A stretch of 64,000 nucleotides of DNA from Saprospiraceae bacterium (GTDB taxonomy: Bacteria > Bacteroidota > Bacteroidia > Chitinophagales > Saprospiraceae): the NCBI GenBank assembly GCA_016710265.1, contig JADJJL010000001.1, positions 1-64,000 of the forward strand, given 5' to 3'. Positions within the stretch are counted from its first letter, which is position 1; each line of letters starts with the position of its first letter. Below are positions 45,106-60,300 of this stretch, in pieces. The notes below the pieces were generated by a model. The model searched no databases and was not told the origin of the DNA. It worked only from the letters and a program-made list of their open reading frames with translations. A program made the translations under genes and the position numbers.

Positions 45106-45277
45106 GCCATCTTTCATCAAATAATCGGCGGAATTAAATTCTCAAAACAGGAGCAATTGAAAAAAATTTGATTCATTTTTGCTGACAATCCTGGGGATTT
45201 AAAAGAAATTAGTTAACCTTCCAATCCGTGAAGGACAATAAATACTATATAAAAAACAGAAGGTAAAATTGGTAAAT

Positions 45278-45309
45278 AAAAAAGGGAGTTCAAATGAACT
45301 CCCTTTTTT
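45278..45309. terminator. Bidirectional intrinsic terminator
   Basis: AAAAAAGGGAGTTC (45278-45291), AAAT loop, GAACTCCCTTTTTT (45296-45309): a perfect 14-bp stem with A/T flanks on both sides. It lies 22 bp beyond the stop of the minus-strand giant gene, which it should terminate; it can also stop plus-strand read-through. Confidence 0.85.
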
Positions 45310-45331
45310 ATTTTACACTGAATGTGTGATT

Positions 45332-48300
45332 CTATTTAGACATGATCACCATGTTGTGAACCCTTTTGAAATTATTGGTCACAAGAATAATTCGATAGAT
45401 ACCACTGGTCTGATGGATAAAATCATCTTCGTTAATTCGAATCTTGGCCATTGGTTTATCGATGGTCATTGAGAAGACTTCTTTACCGAGTAAGTTGAAA
45501 ATCTTAATAGATCCTGTTTCTACTTGCTGCTCAAACTCAATGTCAAAAATACCCTCATTTGGATTTGGTACAATTCTGAAATCCACGATTGGAGGGATTT
45601 CTGTGCGATCCAAATCATTAAACTGCTCCGCAGAATCATTGTTTGGATCGTTTTGATCGAATCCTTCGTTACAAGATTTACATGGACCAAGATGTCGATT
45701 AGGTCCTTTTGTATTCAAGTAAGTAGTGTATAAAATACATCTTCTTGTACAATTGCCATTGGCAATATCTGCTACAACGACCCTTTGAGGTACATTGCCA
45801 CATTTCCAATCTGATTTTATTTGAGCAAAACTTGGAGGGAACTTACAATCCGGTAATCCATCCCCATTGTTGTCCACAGAATCATCTCCACCAGGACAAA
45901 CATCACATTCATCTCCAACGCCATCACAATCACTGTCCTCCTGATCTTCATTCGGGAAGTCTATGCAGTTGTCACAAGGATCATAGACCCCATCGTTGTC
46001 AGAATCATTGGTGATGGTGACCGTGGCTGTGCAAGTAGATGTGTTGCCATTGACATCAGTCACAGTAACAGTTACGATGGTCTGCTCCGGACTGTCACAA
46101 TTAAACATAAAAGGTGTAACTGTTCTAGTAAGAACTCCGCAATTATCTTTGTTTGAAAGCAGTACTTCGAGAGCTGTAATGTTTCTCATTTTACTTTGAG
46201 GTAAAGCAAAATTTAAATTTTTACAAACAATCTCAGGTGCTAAAGTATCGCGTATCGTAATTCTGGCATGACAAGTATCTTCCAATCCGGAAGAGTCAAT
46301 GACCTTATAGATTACAGTTCTGAATGGAATATCATCACAGTCAAATATCTCCCTACTTAATGTTCTGGTTTTAATACCACAATTGTCGGTAGATCCTCCA
46401 TCAACTTGCCAAACATTAATAGTATCCTTACCTGTTTTGTCCAGATCAATGGTAATATTCATGCACCTTGCCACTGGAGGTTCGATCTCATAAATTTCAA
46501 TTTTAAGATCGCAAATGGAGGTGTTTCCACAAGCATCGGTCGCCGTCCATCGGATGGTATCCAAGCCCACTGGAATTCGCTCTCCTACCATGCTGACTGT
46601 AAAATTATAATTGTTGATAACATTTACAGAATCTTGGCAAAGGTCTGTAGCAAGGGCATCAAATTCAGTTCCCATCACCGTATAAAAACAATCTAAGGAA
46701 TCAGCCTTTCTCACCAAGACGCTATTAGAAGCACAAGTAATAATTGGTCCAGCGGTATCTAAAACTGTAATGACTTGAGGACCATTTCCACTGGAAGAAT
46801 TACCGCAATTGTCAGTAACAATCCATGTTCTAAATACATAGGACTCACAATCTCCCAAAACCACAGAATCCTGATAAGTTGCTGAAGGATCTCCATCGCA
46901 CGGATGATTGATATTAGAAGGATATCCGGTTATAGAAGGTGATTCATCAAAATCACATGCAAGATAATCTTGCCCTGCTTTCACCTGGAAATTGTCGATC
47001 ATCAACTCTTTGGTATTGTTGTTGGTTCCACCGTTCCATCTTAATCTGACGCGTAGGTCGGTTGGATTATTGACACCAGGAATGACCGCAGTGCATTCTG
47101 TCCAACTTCCTTGTACCAAAGGTGTGGTATTAAATGTTATCCAAGTAGTACCATTCGTACTGTAATCCATTACTAGATTGGTTGCACTTCCATTGCTGTG
47201 TCTGCGGGCCTGAACATAAACTTCAAAATTTTGGAAAGCAGAAAGATTACGTCCTCCTAAATTAAACTGCCAATGTCCACTTAGATTTGAATCATTCACT
47301 TTTAATGATTTTCCAGCTACTGAATTCAAGGCAAAGGCCAAAGGTCCAGAGACTACTCCCGGAATAAACGACATATACATCACTGATGATGTGTCAACCT
47401 CCGAAGTAATACCAGGATGCAAGAATGGTGCAAGTGAAGGATAAGTTACTCCATCGTTGAAATTGTAGTTGACCAAAACTTTATTTCCTGCCACAAACTC
47501 TCCTTTATAAATCGTGATATCTGGAGGATAATCGAAGGTTGGAGGAACATTGTTTTCAACTGTAATGGTTTGTACACATTCTGCAATTTGTGAACATAAA
47601 TCCACAGCTGTCCATGAACGAATGATTTCTTTTTCACCCGGACAATTACCTGGAATTATCTGATCGTCATAAACAAGATCTGGAGTGCCATTACATCCAT
47701 CATAGGCATCAGGAAATCCGGTTGTTTGCGGATTGGTGCTGCTGCTACATTCTATCGTGATGTCATCAGGACATTGGATCGTTGGTTCTTCCAAAGGTGT
47801 GACGATAAAATTAGAAGTACAAGTGACTGGAGCCTGACAATCGCTCGTCACTGTAAAAATGATTTGTACGGTTCCTCCACATTCATTTGGAAAATCAAAA
47901 TCATTGGTGGTTACAACCGGATTACATCCGCCAGTTATCGTAGTGGTGGCGACCCAATCATTAAATTTCTCCAAAATTTCGTCTCTTGTTTGACAAGCAG
48001 CCTCTGTGATATCCGGAGGACAAGTCAAGGTCAGAGGAGAACTTGAAACGGTAAAAGTTGCACTACAAGTCGTATTTGCTTCGCAACTGCTCGTTACAGT
48101 AAACACAACCGTCGTAGATCCACCGCAGAAATTAGGTGCACCGGTATTATTATTAGTAATCATGGTATTGCATCCGCCATTGACCGAATAAGAATTCAAC
48201 CAGGTATTAAACCTATTATTGATTTCTGTTTGTGTCTGGCAAGACGCTTCAGTCTGATCGACAACACAGGTAAAGCTAACCGCAGTAGCATTTGTAACCG

Positions 48301-51300
48301 TAAATGTAGCACTGCAGGTACTTGAACTTGCACATGTGCTAGTAACTGTAAATACTACCGTTGTAGTTCCACCGCAGAAATTTGGTGCGCCAGTATTGTT
48401 GTTTGAAACTACCGTATTACATCCACCACTCACGGAATAAGAATTTAGCCAAGCTGCAAATGCTGCATCAATGGCACCCTGTGTTTGACAAGCTGCTTGT
48501 GTTTGTGAAGCAGGACAAGTAAACATCACAGGAGCTGGAGTTGGTACTGTAAATGTTGCAGAGCAAGTCACTGAATTTCCGCAACTGCTTGTCACCGTAA
48601 ATACAACGGTCGTCATTCCTCCACAAATTGGAGGAGCTCCAGTGTTGTTATTACTTAAACTTGCATTACACCCTCCGGTAAAGGAAGCCGTATTTAACCA
48701 AGCTGCAAATTCAGTATCCAATTGAGCCTGTGTAGGACAATTGGAAGATGTTGTATTTATTGGACAGGTTAAATTAACCACAGGAGCTGTTGTTACCGTA
48801 AATGTAGACATACAAGTCACAGGTCCTTCGCAAGAGCTTGTAACTGTAAAAGTCACAGTCGTTGTTCCACCACAGAAATTTGGTGCGCCAGCATTATTAT
48901 TGCTCAAACTTGCATTACATCCACCTGTAAAGTTTGCTGTATTTAACCAACTCGCAAATGCAGCATCAATCGCTGCTTGTGTTTGACAAGCTGCTTGTGT
49001 TTGATTTGTAGGACAGGTTAAATTAACCGGTGAACTTGATACTGTAAATGTTGCAGAACAAGTAACTGGCGCTTCGCAATCGCTGTTCACTGTAAAAATC
49101 ACCGTGGTTGTTCCACCGCATGCATTTGGAGCTCCAGTGTTGTTATTAGATAGTATTGCATTGCAACCACCACTAAACACCACTGAATTTAACCAGGTGT
49201 TGAAATTCGCATCAATGGCAGCTTGTGTTTGACAAGCCACTTCCGTTTGATTGGTTGGACAAGTCAACATGACTGGAGATCCTTCTACTGTAAAAGTTGC
49301 AGTACAAGTCACTGGCGCTTCACAATCGCTGTTCACTGTAAAGGTAACTGTCGTTGTTCCGCCGCATGCATTTGGTGCCCCTGTATTGTTGTTTGTAAAT
49401 ACAGGATTACATCCTCCATTGGCACTCACAGAATTTAACCAAATATCAAACTTACTATTGATTTGTGCTTGTGTTTGACAAGCTACTTCCGTTTGATTCA
49501 TAGGACAAATGAGCATCACCGGTGGAGCAGCATTGACCGTAAAGCTTGCAGTACAAGTAACCGGAGCTTCACAATCACTGTTTACTGTAAACACAACTGT
49601 AGCTGTACCTCCGCATGCATTTGGTGCACCCGAATTGTTATTGCTTAAGGTTGCGTTACATCCACCACCAAAACTAACTGTGGCCAACCAGGTATTAAAT
49701 TTATTATTGATTTCTGATTGCGTTTGACACGCCAATTCTATTACATCAATAGGACAAGTTAAAGTGACCAAAGGTGCATTTTCTACACTAAAGGTCGCTG
49801 AACAAGTTTCCATAGCACCACATTCACTGACTGCTGTAAACACCACTGTAGTTGATCCTCCGCAGGCATTTGGTGCGCCAGTATTGTTGTTCGTAACGAT
49901 AGTATTACATCCTCCACTGAAACTTACAGTGGCCAACCAGATATTGAATTTATTATTGATTGATGTTTGTGTTTGGCAAGAAAGCTCCATTTGATCCATC
50001 GGACAAGTAATAGTTAATACAGGGGCATCCATAACAGTAAATGTTGCAGAACAATTCATAGGTCCTTCGCAATCACTGTTGACCGTAAATGTTACAGTGG
50101 TCGTACCACCACAAGCATTTGGTGCACCTGTATTGTTGTTGGATAACATCAGATTACATCCACCTGAAACAGAAACCGTGTTTAGCCAATCATTGAATTT
50201 TTGATTGATCATTGCTACTGTTTGACAAGCAAGTTCTGTTTGATCCACAGGACAAGTTAAAGAAACAGGAGGTGCATCAATTACTGTAAATGTAGATGTA
50301 CACATGACTGGTCCTTCACAAGAACTGGTAACCGTAAATATCACTGATGTTGTTCCTCCACAAGCGTCTGGAGCTCCGGTATTGTCGTTTGTTAAAACTA
50401 CATTACATCCACCTGTCACATTTGCTGAGTTTAACCAATCGTTGAATTCCTGATTGATGGTGGCTTGATCTTGACAAGCTACTTCTGTTTGGCTGGTAGG
50501 GCAAGTCAACATTACGAACCCTGGATCTTCGACTGTAAACATCGCTGTGCAGGTCACAGGCGCTTCGCAATCACTGGTCACTGTAAAGTTGATACTGATA
50601 TTACCACCACAGGCATCCGGTGGAAATCCACCACTATTTGTCAAAACAGAATTACATCCACCATTTACAGTGGCACTGTTTATCCAGTCATTAAATTTCT
50701 GATCGATCGCTGGCTGCGTTTGACAGGCCATTTCAATAAGATTTGGTGGACAGGTCAACATTACGATAGGAGCATCTGTCACCGTAAATGTAGCTGTACA
50801 AGTTACATCCGATTCACAATCACTGCTAACGGTCCATGTCACAGAAGTATTTCCACCACAGGCATCTGGGGCAGCCCCACCACTATTGGTGATCATTGCA
50901 TTGCAACCACCTGTAAACATTGCATCACCCAACCAATCGTTGAATTCAGTATCTATTTGAGCTTGTGTTTGGCAAGATGGTTCTGTTTGATTCGGTGGAC
51001 AAGTCAACATCACTACTGGTGCATCTTCTACTGTAAATGTGGCTGTGCAAGTGACATCCGCTTCGCAATCGCTGCTCACCGTCCAGGTCACACTCGTTGT
51101 ACCTCCGCAGGCATCTGGTGCATTACCTCCACTGTTCGTGATCATTGAATTACATCCACCACTAAATGTCGCATCTCCCAACCAATCATTGAACTCCTGA
51201 TTAATGGTTGCTTGATCCTGACAAGCTACTTCGGTTTGATTTGGTGGACAAGTCAACATCACAATCGGTGCATCTTCCACCACAAAATTAGCGGTACAAG

Positions 51301-54300
51301 TTACATCCGCCTCGCAATCGCTGCTCACTGTGAAAGTGACTGTAGCAGTACCTCCACAAGCGTCTGGTGCAGCTCCTGCATTGTTGCTAATCATTGAATT
51401 ACAGCCACCATTAAATGTTACATCCATTAACCAATCGTCGAATTCTTGATTGATTGTGGCTTGGTCTTGGCAAGCAATCTCCATTTGATCCGTAGGACAG
51501 GTCAACATTACTGCTGGTGCGTCTTCTACTGTAAATGTTGCAGTACAAGTTACATCCGCCTCGCAATCGCTGCTTACGGTCCAGGTCACTGTCGAAGAAC
51601 CACCGCAAGCATTTGGTGGCGTGTTACCATTATTACTGATCATCGAATTACAACCTCCATTGAAAGTTGCATCCCCCAACCAGTCGTTGAAATTTTGATC
51701 GATTATTGCCTGATCCTGACATGCCACTTCCATTTGATCTGGTGGACAGGTCAACATCACCGGAGTTGCATCTTCTACTGTAAATGTAGCTGTGCAAGTC
51801 ATATCCGCTTCGCAATCACTGCTTACTGTAAAAACTACAGTTGCTGTACCTCCACAAGCATCCGGTGGTGTACCGCTGTTATTGGTTAACACTGGATTAC
51901 ATCCGCCACTGATGGTTGCGTCTCCCAACCAGTCGTTGAACTCCTGATCAATCGTAGCTTGATCTTGACAAGCCAATTCCATTTGATCTGGTGGACAAGT
52001 TAGCATGATTGGAGTTGCATCTTCCACGGTAAATGTGGCTGTGCAAGTGACATCTGCTTCACAATCACTGCTCGCAGTAAATGTCACTGTAGTACTTCCT
52101 CCACAAGCATCCGGTGCTGTCCCTCCACTATTGGTCAACATGGTATTGCATCCTCCACTGACCATGGCATCTCCCAACCAATCGTTGAATTGCATATCTA
52201 TTTCGCCTTGTGTTTGACAAGCCATTTCTGTTATATCCGGTGGACAAGTCAACATCACTGCCGGTGCATCTTCTACTGTAAATGTAGCAGTGCAAGTTAC
52301 ATCTGTCTCGCAATCGCTTCTCACCGTCCAAGTTACAGTCGTACTTCCTCCACAAGCATCCGGTGCTGTGCCACCACTGTTTGTGATCATTGGATTACAT
52401 CCTCCGTTGAATGTGGCATCAGCCAACCAGTCGTTGAATTGCATATCTATTTCGCCTTGTGTTTGACAAGCAACTTCCGTTTGGTCCGGTGGACAGGTCA
52501 ACATTACTGCAGGTGCATCTTCTACCGTAAATGTAGCGGTGCAAGTTACATCTGCTTCGCAATCGCTGCTTACCGTCCAGGTCACAGACGTATTTCCTCC
52601 ACAAGCATCTGGTGGTGTTCCTCCACTGTTGGTGATCATGGCATTGCAACCTCCGTTAAACATAGCATCTCCCAACCAGTTATTGAATTCTGTATCTATT
52701 TCAGCTTGAGTTTGACAGGCTGGTTCTATTTGATCTGGTGGACAGGTTAACATCACTGGATCAGCATCTTCTACGATAAAGCTCGCTGTACAAGTTACAT
52801 CTGCTTCACAGTCACTGCTCACGGTCCAAGTCACGGTTGTTGTACCACCACAAGCATCCGGTGCTGTGCCACCACTGTTGGTGATCATGGCATTACATCC
52901 TCCTGTAAACATGGCATCTCCCAACCAATCATTGAATTCTTGATCAATTATCGCTTGATCTTGACAGGCTACTTCAGTTTGATCTGGTGGACAAGTTAGC
53001 ATCACTGGATCTGGATCTTCTACGATGAAGTTTGCGGAGCAAGTTACATCTGCTTCGCAGTCGCTACTCACCGTCCAGGTCACTGTTGTTGTACCACCAC
53101 AAGCATCTGGTGGTGATCCAGCGTCATTGGTGATCATTGCATTACAGCCACCACTGAACATCGCATCTCCTATCCAATCATTGAAATTTTGATCTATTGT
53201 TGATTGATCCTGACAGGCCACTTCCATTTGATCCGGTGGACAGGTCAGCATCACTGGTGTCGCATCTTCTACTGTGAATGTGGCTGTGCAAGTGACGTCC
53301 GGTTCGCAATCACTGCTTACCGTCCAGGTCACTGTCGTCGTTCCTCCGCAAGCATCAGGTGGAGTACCTCCATCGTTTGTGATCATTGCATTGCAACCTC
53401 CATTATACATGGCATCTCCCAACCAATCATTAAACTCCTGATCGATTATTGCTTGATCTTGACATGCTACTTCTGTTTGATCAGGTGGACAAGTCAACAT
53501 CACTGGTGTTGCATCTTCTACTGTAAATGTGGCTGTACAGGTCACATCCGGTTCACAATCGCTGCTCACGGTCCAGGTCACTGTTGCAGTACCACCACAA
53601 GCATCAGGAGGAGTGCCTCCATCATTTGTGATCATTCCATTACAACCTCCGCTATAACTAGCATCAGACAACCAGTCGTTAAACTCCTGATCAATCGTAG
53701 CTTGATCCTGACAAGCCATTTCCATTTGATCCGGTGGACAAGTCAACATCACTGGAGTGGCATCTTCCACTGTAAATGTGGCAGTACAAGTGACGTCTGC
53801 TTCGCAATCGCTGCTTGCAGTAAATGTCACTGTAGTACTTCCTCCACAAGCATCCGGTGGTGTGCCTCCACTATTGGTCAACATGGTATTGCATCCTCCA
53901 TTGACCATGGCATCTCCCAACCAGTCGTTGAATTGCATATCTATTTCGCTTTGTGTTTGACAAGCCATTACCGTTTGATCCGGTGGACAGGTCAACATCA
54001 CTGCTGGTGCGTCTTCTACTGTAAATGTAGCAGTACAGGTCACATCCGCTTCGCAATCACTGCTTACTGTAAAGGTAACTGTTGTAATTCCTCCACAAGC
54101 ATCCGGTGGTGTGCCACCACTATTTGTTAACATTGGATTGCATCCGCCATTGACTGTGGCATCAGCCAACCAGTCGTTGAATTGCATATCTATTTCGCTT
54201 TGTGTTTGACAAGCTGCTTCCGTTTGATCCGGTGGACAGGTCAACATTACTGCCGGTGCATCTTCTACTGTAAATGTAGCAGTACAAGTTACATCTGCTT

Positions 54301-57300
54301 CGCAATCACTGCTCACCGTCCAGGTCACTGAAGTATTTCCTCCACAAGCATCTGGTGGTGTTCCACCACTGTTGGTGATCATTGCGTTACAACCTCCAGT
54401 AAACATTGCATCTCCCAACCAATCATTAAATTCCTGATCGATCGTCGCTTGATCCTGACAAGCTATTTCCGTTTGATCTGGAGGACAAGTCAACATCACT
54501 GCATCTGGTGTCTCCACTGTGAACGATGCGGTGCAAGTTACATCTGGTTCGCAATCACTGCTCACCGTCCAGGTCACATTGGTTGTGCCACCACAAGCAT
54601 CCGGTGGTGCTCCACCGCTGTTGGTGATCATTCCATTACAACCTCCAGTAAACATGGCTTCTCCCAACCAATCATTGAACTCCTGATCAATCGTCGCCTG
54701 ATCTTGACAAGCAACTTCTGTACGATCGGATGGACAACTTAACATCACTGGATCTGGATCTTCTACGATAAAGTTGGCTGTACAAGTCACGTCTGCTTCG
54801 CAATCACTACTTACTGTAAATGTTACTGTTGTTGTGCCACCACAAGCATCTGGTGGTGATCCAGCGTCGTTGGTGATCATTGCATTACATCCTCCGCTGA
54901 ACATCGCATCACCTACCCAATCATTGAATTTTTGATCAATCGTGGCTTGATCTTGACAAGCAACTTCCATTTGATCCGGTGGACAAGTCAGCATCACTGG
55001 AGTTGCGTCTTCCACTGTAAATGTGGCTGTGCAAGTGACGTCAGGCTCACAATCACTGCTGACTGTAAAGGTCACAGTCGTCGTTCCTCCACATGCATCA
55101 GGAGGAGTTCCTGCATCGTTCGTGATCATTGCGTTGCAACCTCCATTGTACATTGCATCTCCCAACCAATCGTTAAACTCCTGATCTATTATTGCTTGTG
55201 TTTGACAAGCCATTTCCATTGCATCCGGTGGACAAGTAAGCATCACTGGCGTTGCGTCTTCCACTGTAAATGTGGCTGTGCAAGTTACATCTGCTTCGCA
55301 ATCGCTGCTCACCGTCCAGGTTACTGTTGCGGATCCTCCGCAAGCATCCGGTGGTGTGCCACCATCATTTGTGATCATTGCATTACAACCTCCGCTGTAA
55401 CTAGCATCGGACAACCAGTCATTAAACTTCTGGTCAATCGTTGCCTGATCCTGACATGCCATTTCCATTTGATCCGGTGGACAGGTCAGCATGACTGGCG
55501 TTGCATCTTCCACTGTAAATGTGGCAGTACAAGTGACGTCTGCTTCGCAATCGCTGCTTGCAGTAAATGTCACTGTGGTACTTCCTCCACAAGCATCTGG
55601 TGGTGTGCCTCCACTATTGGTCAACATGGTATTGCATCCTCCATTGACCATAGCATCTCCCAACCAATCGTTGAATTGCATATCTATTTCGCTTTGTGAC
55701 TGACAAGCCATTACCGTTTGATCCGGTGGACAAGTCAACATCACTGCTGGTGCGTCTTCTACTGTAAATGTAGCAGTACAGGTCACATCCGCTTCGCAAT
55801 CACTGCTCACTGTAAATGTCACTGTGGTACTTCCTCCACAAGCATCCGGTGGCGTTCCACCACTATTGCTCAACATTGGATTACATCCGCCGTTGACCGT
55901 AGCATCACCCAACCAGTCGTTGAATTTTGTATCTATTTCGCCTTGTGTTTGACAAGCTACTTCCGTTTGATCCGGTGGACAAGTCAACATTACTGCCGGT
56001 GCATCTTCTACTGTAAATGTAGCTGTACAAGTTACATCTGCTTCGCAATCGCTGCTCACTGTCCAGGTCACAGACGTATTTCCTCCACAAGCATCCGGCG
56101 GTGTTCCACCACTGTTTGTGATCATTGCGTTACAACCTCCCGTAAACATTGCATCGCCCAACCAATCATTAAATTCCTGATCGATCGTAGCTTGATCCTG
56201 ACAAGCTATTTCCGTTTGATCAGGAGGACAAGTCAACATCACTGCATCCGGTGTCTCCACTGTGAACGATGCAGTACAAGTAACATCTGGTTCGCAATCA
56301 CTGCTCACCGTCCAGGTCACATTGGTCGTGCCACCACAAGCATCCGGTGGCATGCCACCGCTGTTGATGATCATTGCATTACAACCTCCGGTAAACATAG
56401 CTTCTCCCAACCAATCATTAAACTCTTGATCGATGGTAGCCTGATCTTGACACGCTACCTCCGTACGATCGGATGGACAACTTAACATCACTGGATCCGG
56501 ATCTTCTACGATAAAATTGGCTGTACAAGTGACATCTGCTTCGCAATCACTACTTACTGTAAAGGTCACTGTTGTTGTTCCTCCACAAGCATCTGGTGGT
56601 GATCCAGCGTCATTGGTGATCATCGCATTACATCCACCGCTGTACATCGCATCTGCTACCCAATCATTGAATCTTTGATCAATCGTTGCTTGATCCTGAC
56701 AGGCTACTTCGGTTTGATCCGGTGGACAGGTTAACATCACTGGAGTTGCATCTTCCACTGTAAACGTAGCTGTGCAAGTTACATCTGGCTCACAATCACT
56801 GCTGACTGTAAAGGTCACAGTTGCACTTCCTCCACATGCATCAGGAGGAGTTCCTGCATCGTTGGTGATCATTGAATTACAACCTCCATTGAAAGTTGCA
56901 TCACCCAACCAGTCGTTGAATTTTGTATCTATTTCTCCTTGTGTTTGACAAGCCATTTCCATTGCATCCGGTGGACAAGTAAGCATCACTGGCGTTGCGT
57001 CTTCCACTGTAAATGTGGCTGAACAGGTTACATCTGCTTCGCAATCACTGCTCACCGTCCAGGTTACTGTTGCGGATCCTCCGCAAGCATCCGGTGGTGT
57101 GCCACCATCATTTGTGATCATTCCATTACAACCTCCACTATAACTCGCATCGGACAACCAGTCATTAAACTTCTGGTCAATCGTTGCCTGATCCTGACAA
57201 GCCATTTCCATTTGATCCGGTGGACAGGTCAGCATGATTGGTGTGGCATCTTCCACCGTAAATGTAGCCGTGCAGGTGACGTCTGCTTCGCAATCGCTAC

Positions 57301-60300
57301 TCGCGGTAAATGTCACGGTCGCGCTGCCTCCACAAGCATCCGGTGGTGTGCCTCCGCTATTGGTCAACATGGTATTACATCCTCCATTGACCATGGCATT
57401 TCCTAACCAATCATTGAATTTTGTATCTATTTCACTTTGTGTTTGACAAGCCATCTCTGTTTGATCAGGTGGACAAGTCAACATCACTGCTGGTGCATCT
57501 TCTACTGTAAATGTAGCAGTACAGGTCACATCCGCTTCGCAATCACTACTCACGGTAAATGTCACCGTGGTAGTACCTCCACAAGCATCCGGTGGCGTGC
57601 CACCACTATTTGTTAACATTGGATTACATCCGCCATTGACTGTGGCGTCAGCCAACCAGTCGTTGAATTGCATATCTATTTCGCTTTGTGTTTGACAAGC
57701 TACTTCCGTTTGATCCGGTGGACAAGTCAACATCACTGCCGGTGCATCTTCTACCGTAAATGTAGCTGTGCAAGTTACATCTGCTTCGCAATCGCTGCTC
57801 ACCGTCCAGGTCACAGACGTATTTCCTCCACAAGCATCTGGTGGTGTTCCACCACTGTTTGTGATCATTGCGTTACAACCTCCGGTAAACATGGCATCTC
57901 CCAACCAATCATTAAATTCCTGATCGATCGTCGCTTGATCCTGACAAGCTATTTCTGTTTGATCAGGTGGACAAGTCAGCATCACTGCATCTGGTGTCTC
58001 CACTGTGAACGATGCGGTACAAGTAACATCTGGTTCGCAATCACTGCTCACCGTCCAGGTCACATTGGTTGTGCCACCACAGGCATCCGGTGGCATGCCA
58101 CCACTGTTGGTGATCGTTGCATTACAACCTCCTGTAAACATAGCTTCTCCCAACCAATCATTAAATTCCTGATCGATGGTAGCCTGATCTTGACAAGCAA
58201 CTTCTGTACGATTGGATGGACAACTTAACATCACTGGATCTGGATCTTCTACGATAAAGTTGGCTGTACAAGTCACGTCTGGTTCGCAATCACTACTTAC
58301 TGTAAAGGTCACTGTTGTTGTTCCTCCACAGGCATCTGGTGGTGATCCTGCGTCGTTGGTGATCATTGCATTACATCCTCCGCTGTACATTGCATCTCCT
58401 ACCCAATCGTTGAATTTTGTATCTATTTCTCCCTGTGTTTGACAAGCCATTTCCATTGCATCGGGTGGACAGGTCAGCATCACTGGAGTTGCATCTTCCA
58501 CTGTAAATGTGGCTGTACAAGTGACGTCCGGTTCGCAATCACTGGTCACAGTGAAAGTTACTGTTGCAGTACCACCACAAGCATCCGGTGGTGCTCCAGC
58601 ATCATTGCTAAGCATTCCTATACAACCTCCGGTATACATGGCATCTCCCAACCAATCGTTGAATTTTGTATCGATTATTGCTTGCGTTTGACAAGCTACC
58701 TCCGTTTGATCAGGAGGACAGGTCAACATGATTGGAGTTGGATCTTCTACTGTAAATGTAGCTGTGCAAGTGACATCTGGTTCGCAATCGCTGCTCACTG
58801 TCCAGGTCACTGTTGCTGTACCTCCACATGCATCTGGTGGTGTACCACCATCATTGCTGATCATTCCATTACAACCTCCGCTGTAACTAGCATCGGACAA
58901 CCAGTCATTAAACTTCTGGTCTATCGTGCTTGATCCTGACAAGCCAATTCCATTTGATCCGGTGGACAAGTTAACATCACAGGAGTCGCATCTTCCACTG
59001 TAAATGTAGCCGTGCAAGTGACATCTGCTTCGCAATCGCTGCTCGCAGTAAAAGTCACTGTAGCACTTCCTCCACAAGCATCTGGTGGTGTGCCTCCACT
59101 ATTGGTCAACATGGTATTGCATCCTCCACTGACCATGGCATCACCTAACCAGTCATTAAATTTTGAATCTATTTCACTTTGTGTTTGACAAGCCATCTCT
59201 GTTTGATCAGGTGGACAAGTCAGCATCACTGTTGGTGCATCTTCTACTGTAAATGTAGCAGTACAGGTCACATCAGCTTCGCAATCACTGCTTACTGTAA
59301 ATGTCACTGTGGTAGTTCCTCTGGTGGACAAGTCAACATTACTGCTGGTGCATCTTCTACTGTAAATGTAGCTGTGCAAGTTACATCCGCTTCGCAATCA
59401 CTGCTCACCGTCCAGGTCACTGAAGTATTTCCTCCACAAGCATCTGGTGGTGTTCCACCACTGTTGGTGATCATTGCGTTACAACCTCCGGTAAACATGG
59501 CATCTCCCAACCAATCATTAAACTCCTGATCGATCGTCGCCTGATCCTGACAAGCTATTTCTGTTTGATCAGGAGGACAGGTCAGCATCACTGCATCTGG
59601 TGTCTCCACTGTGAACGATGCGGTACAAGTAACATCCGCTTCGCAATCGCTATTGACTGTCCATGTAACACTGGTTGTTCCACCGCAAGCATCCGGTGGC
59701 ATGCCACCACTATTGGTGATCATTGCATTACAACCTCCTGTAAACATGGCATCTCCCAACCAATCATTAAACTCCTGATCGATCGTGGCTTGATCCTGAC
59801 ATTCTATTTCCGTTTGATCCGGTGGACAAGTCAGCATGATTGGTGTTGCATCTTCCACTGTAAAAGTAGCTGTACAAGTTACGTCCGGTTCGCAATCACT
59901 ACTTACCGTAAATGTCACTGTGGTAATTCCTCCACAAGCATCCGGTGGTGATCCAGCGTCATTGGTGATCATCGCATTACATCCTCCGCTGAACATCGCA
60001 TCTCCTACCCAATCATTGAAATTTTGATCTATTGTTGCTTGATCTTGACAAGCTACTTCTGTTTGATCCGGTGGACAAGTTAACATCACTGGAGTTGCAT
60101 CTTCCACTGTAAATGTGGCTGTGCAAGTGACGTCTGGCTCACAATCACTGGTCACAGTAAAAGTTACCGTTGCAGTACCACCGCAAGCATCAGGAGGTGC
60201 TCCAGCATCATTGCTGAGCATTCCTATACAACCTCCAGTATACATGGCATCTCCCAACCAATCATTAAACTCCTGATCGATCATGGCTTGATCTTGACAA

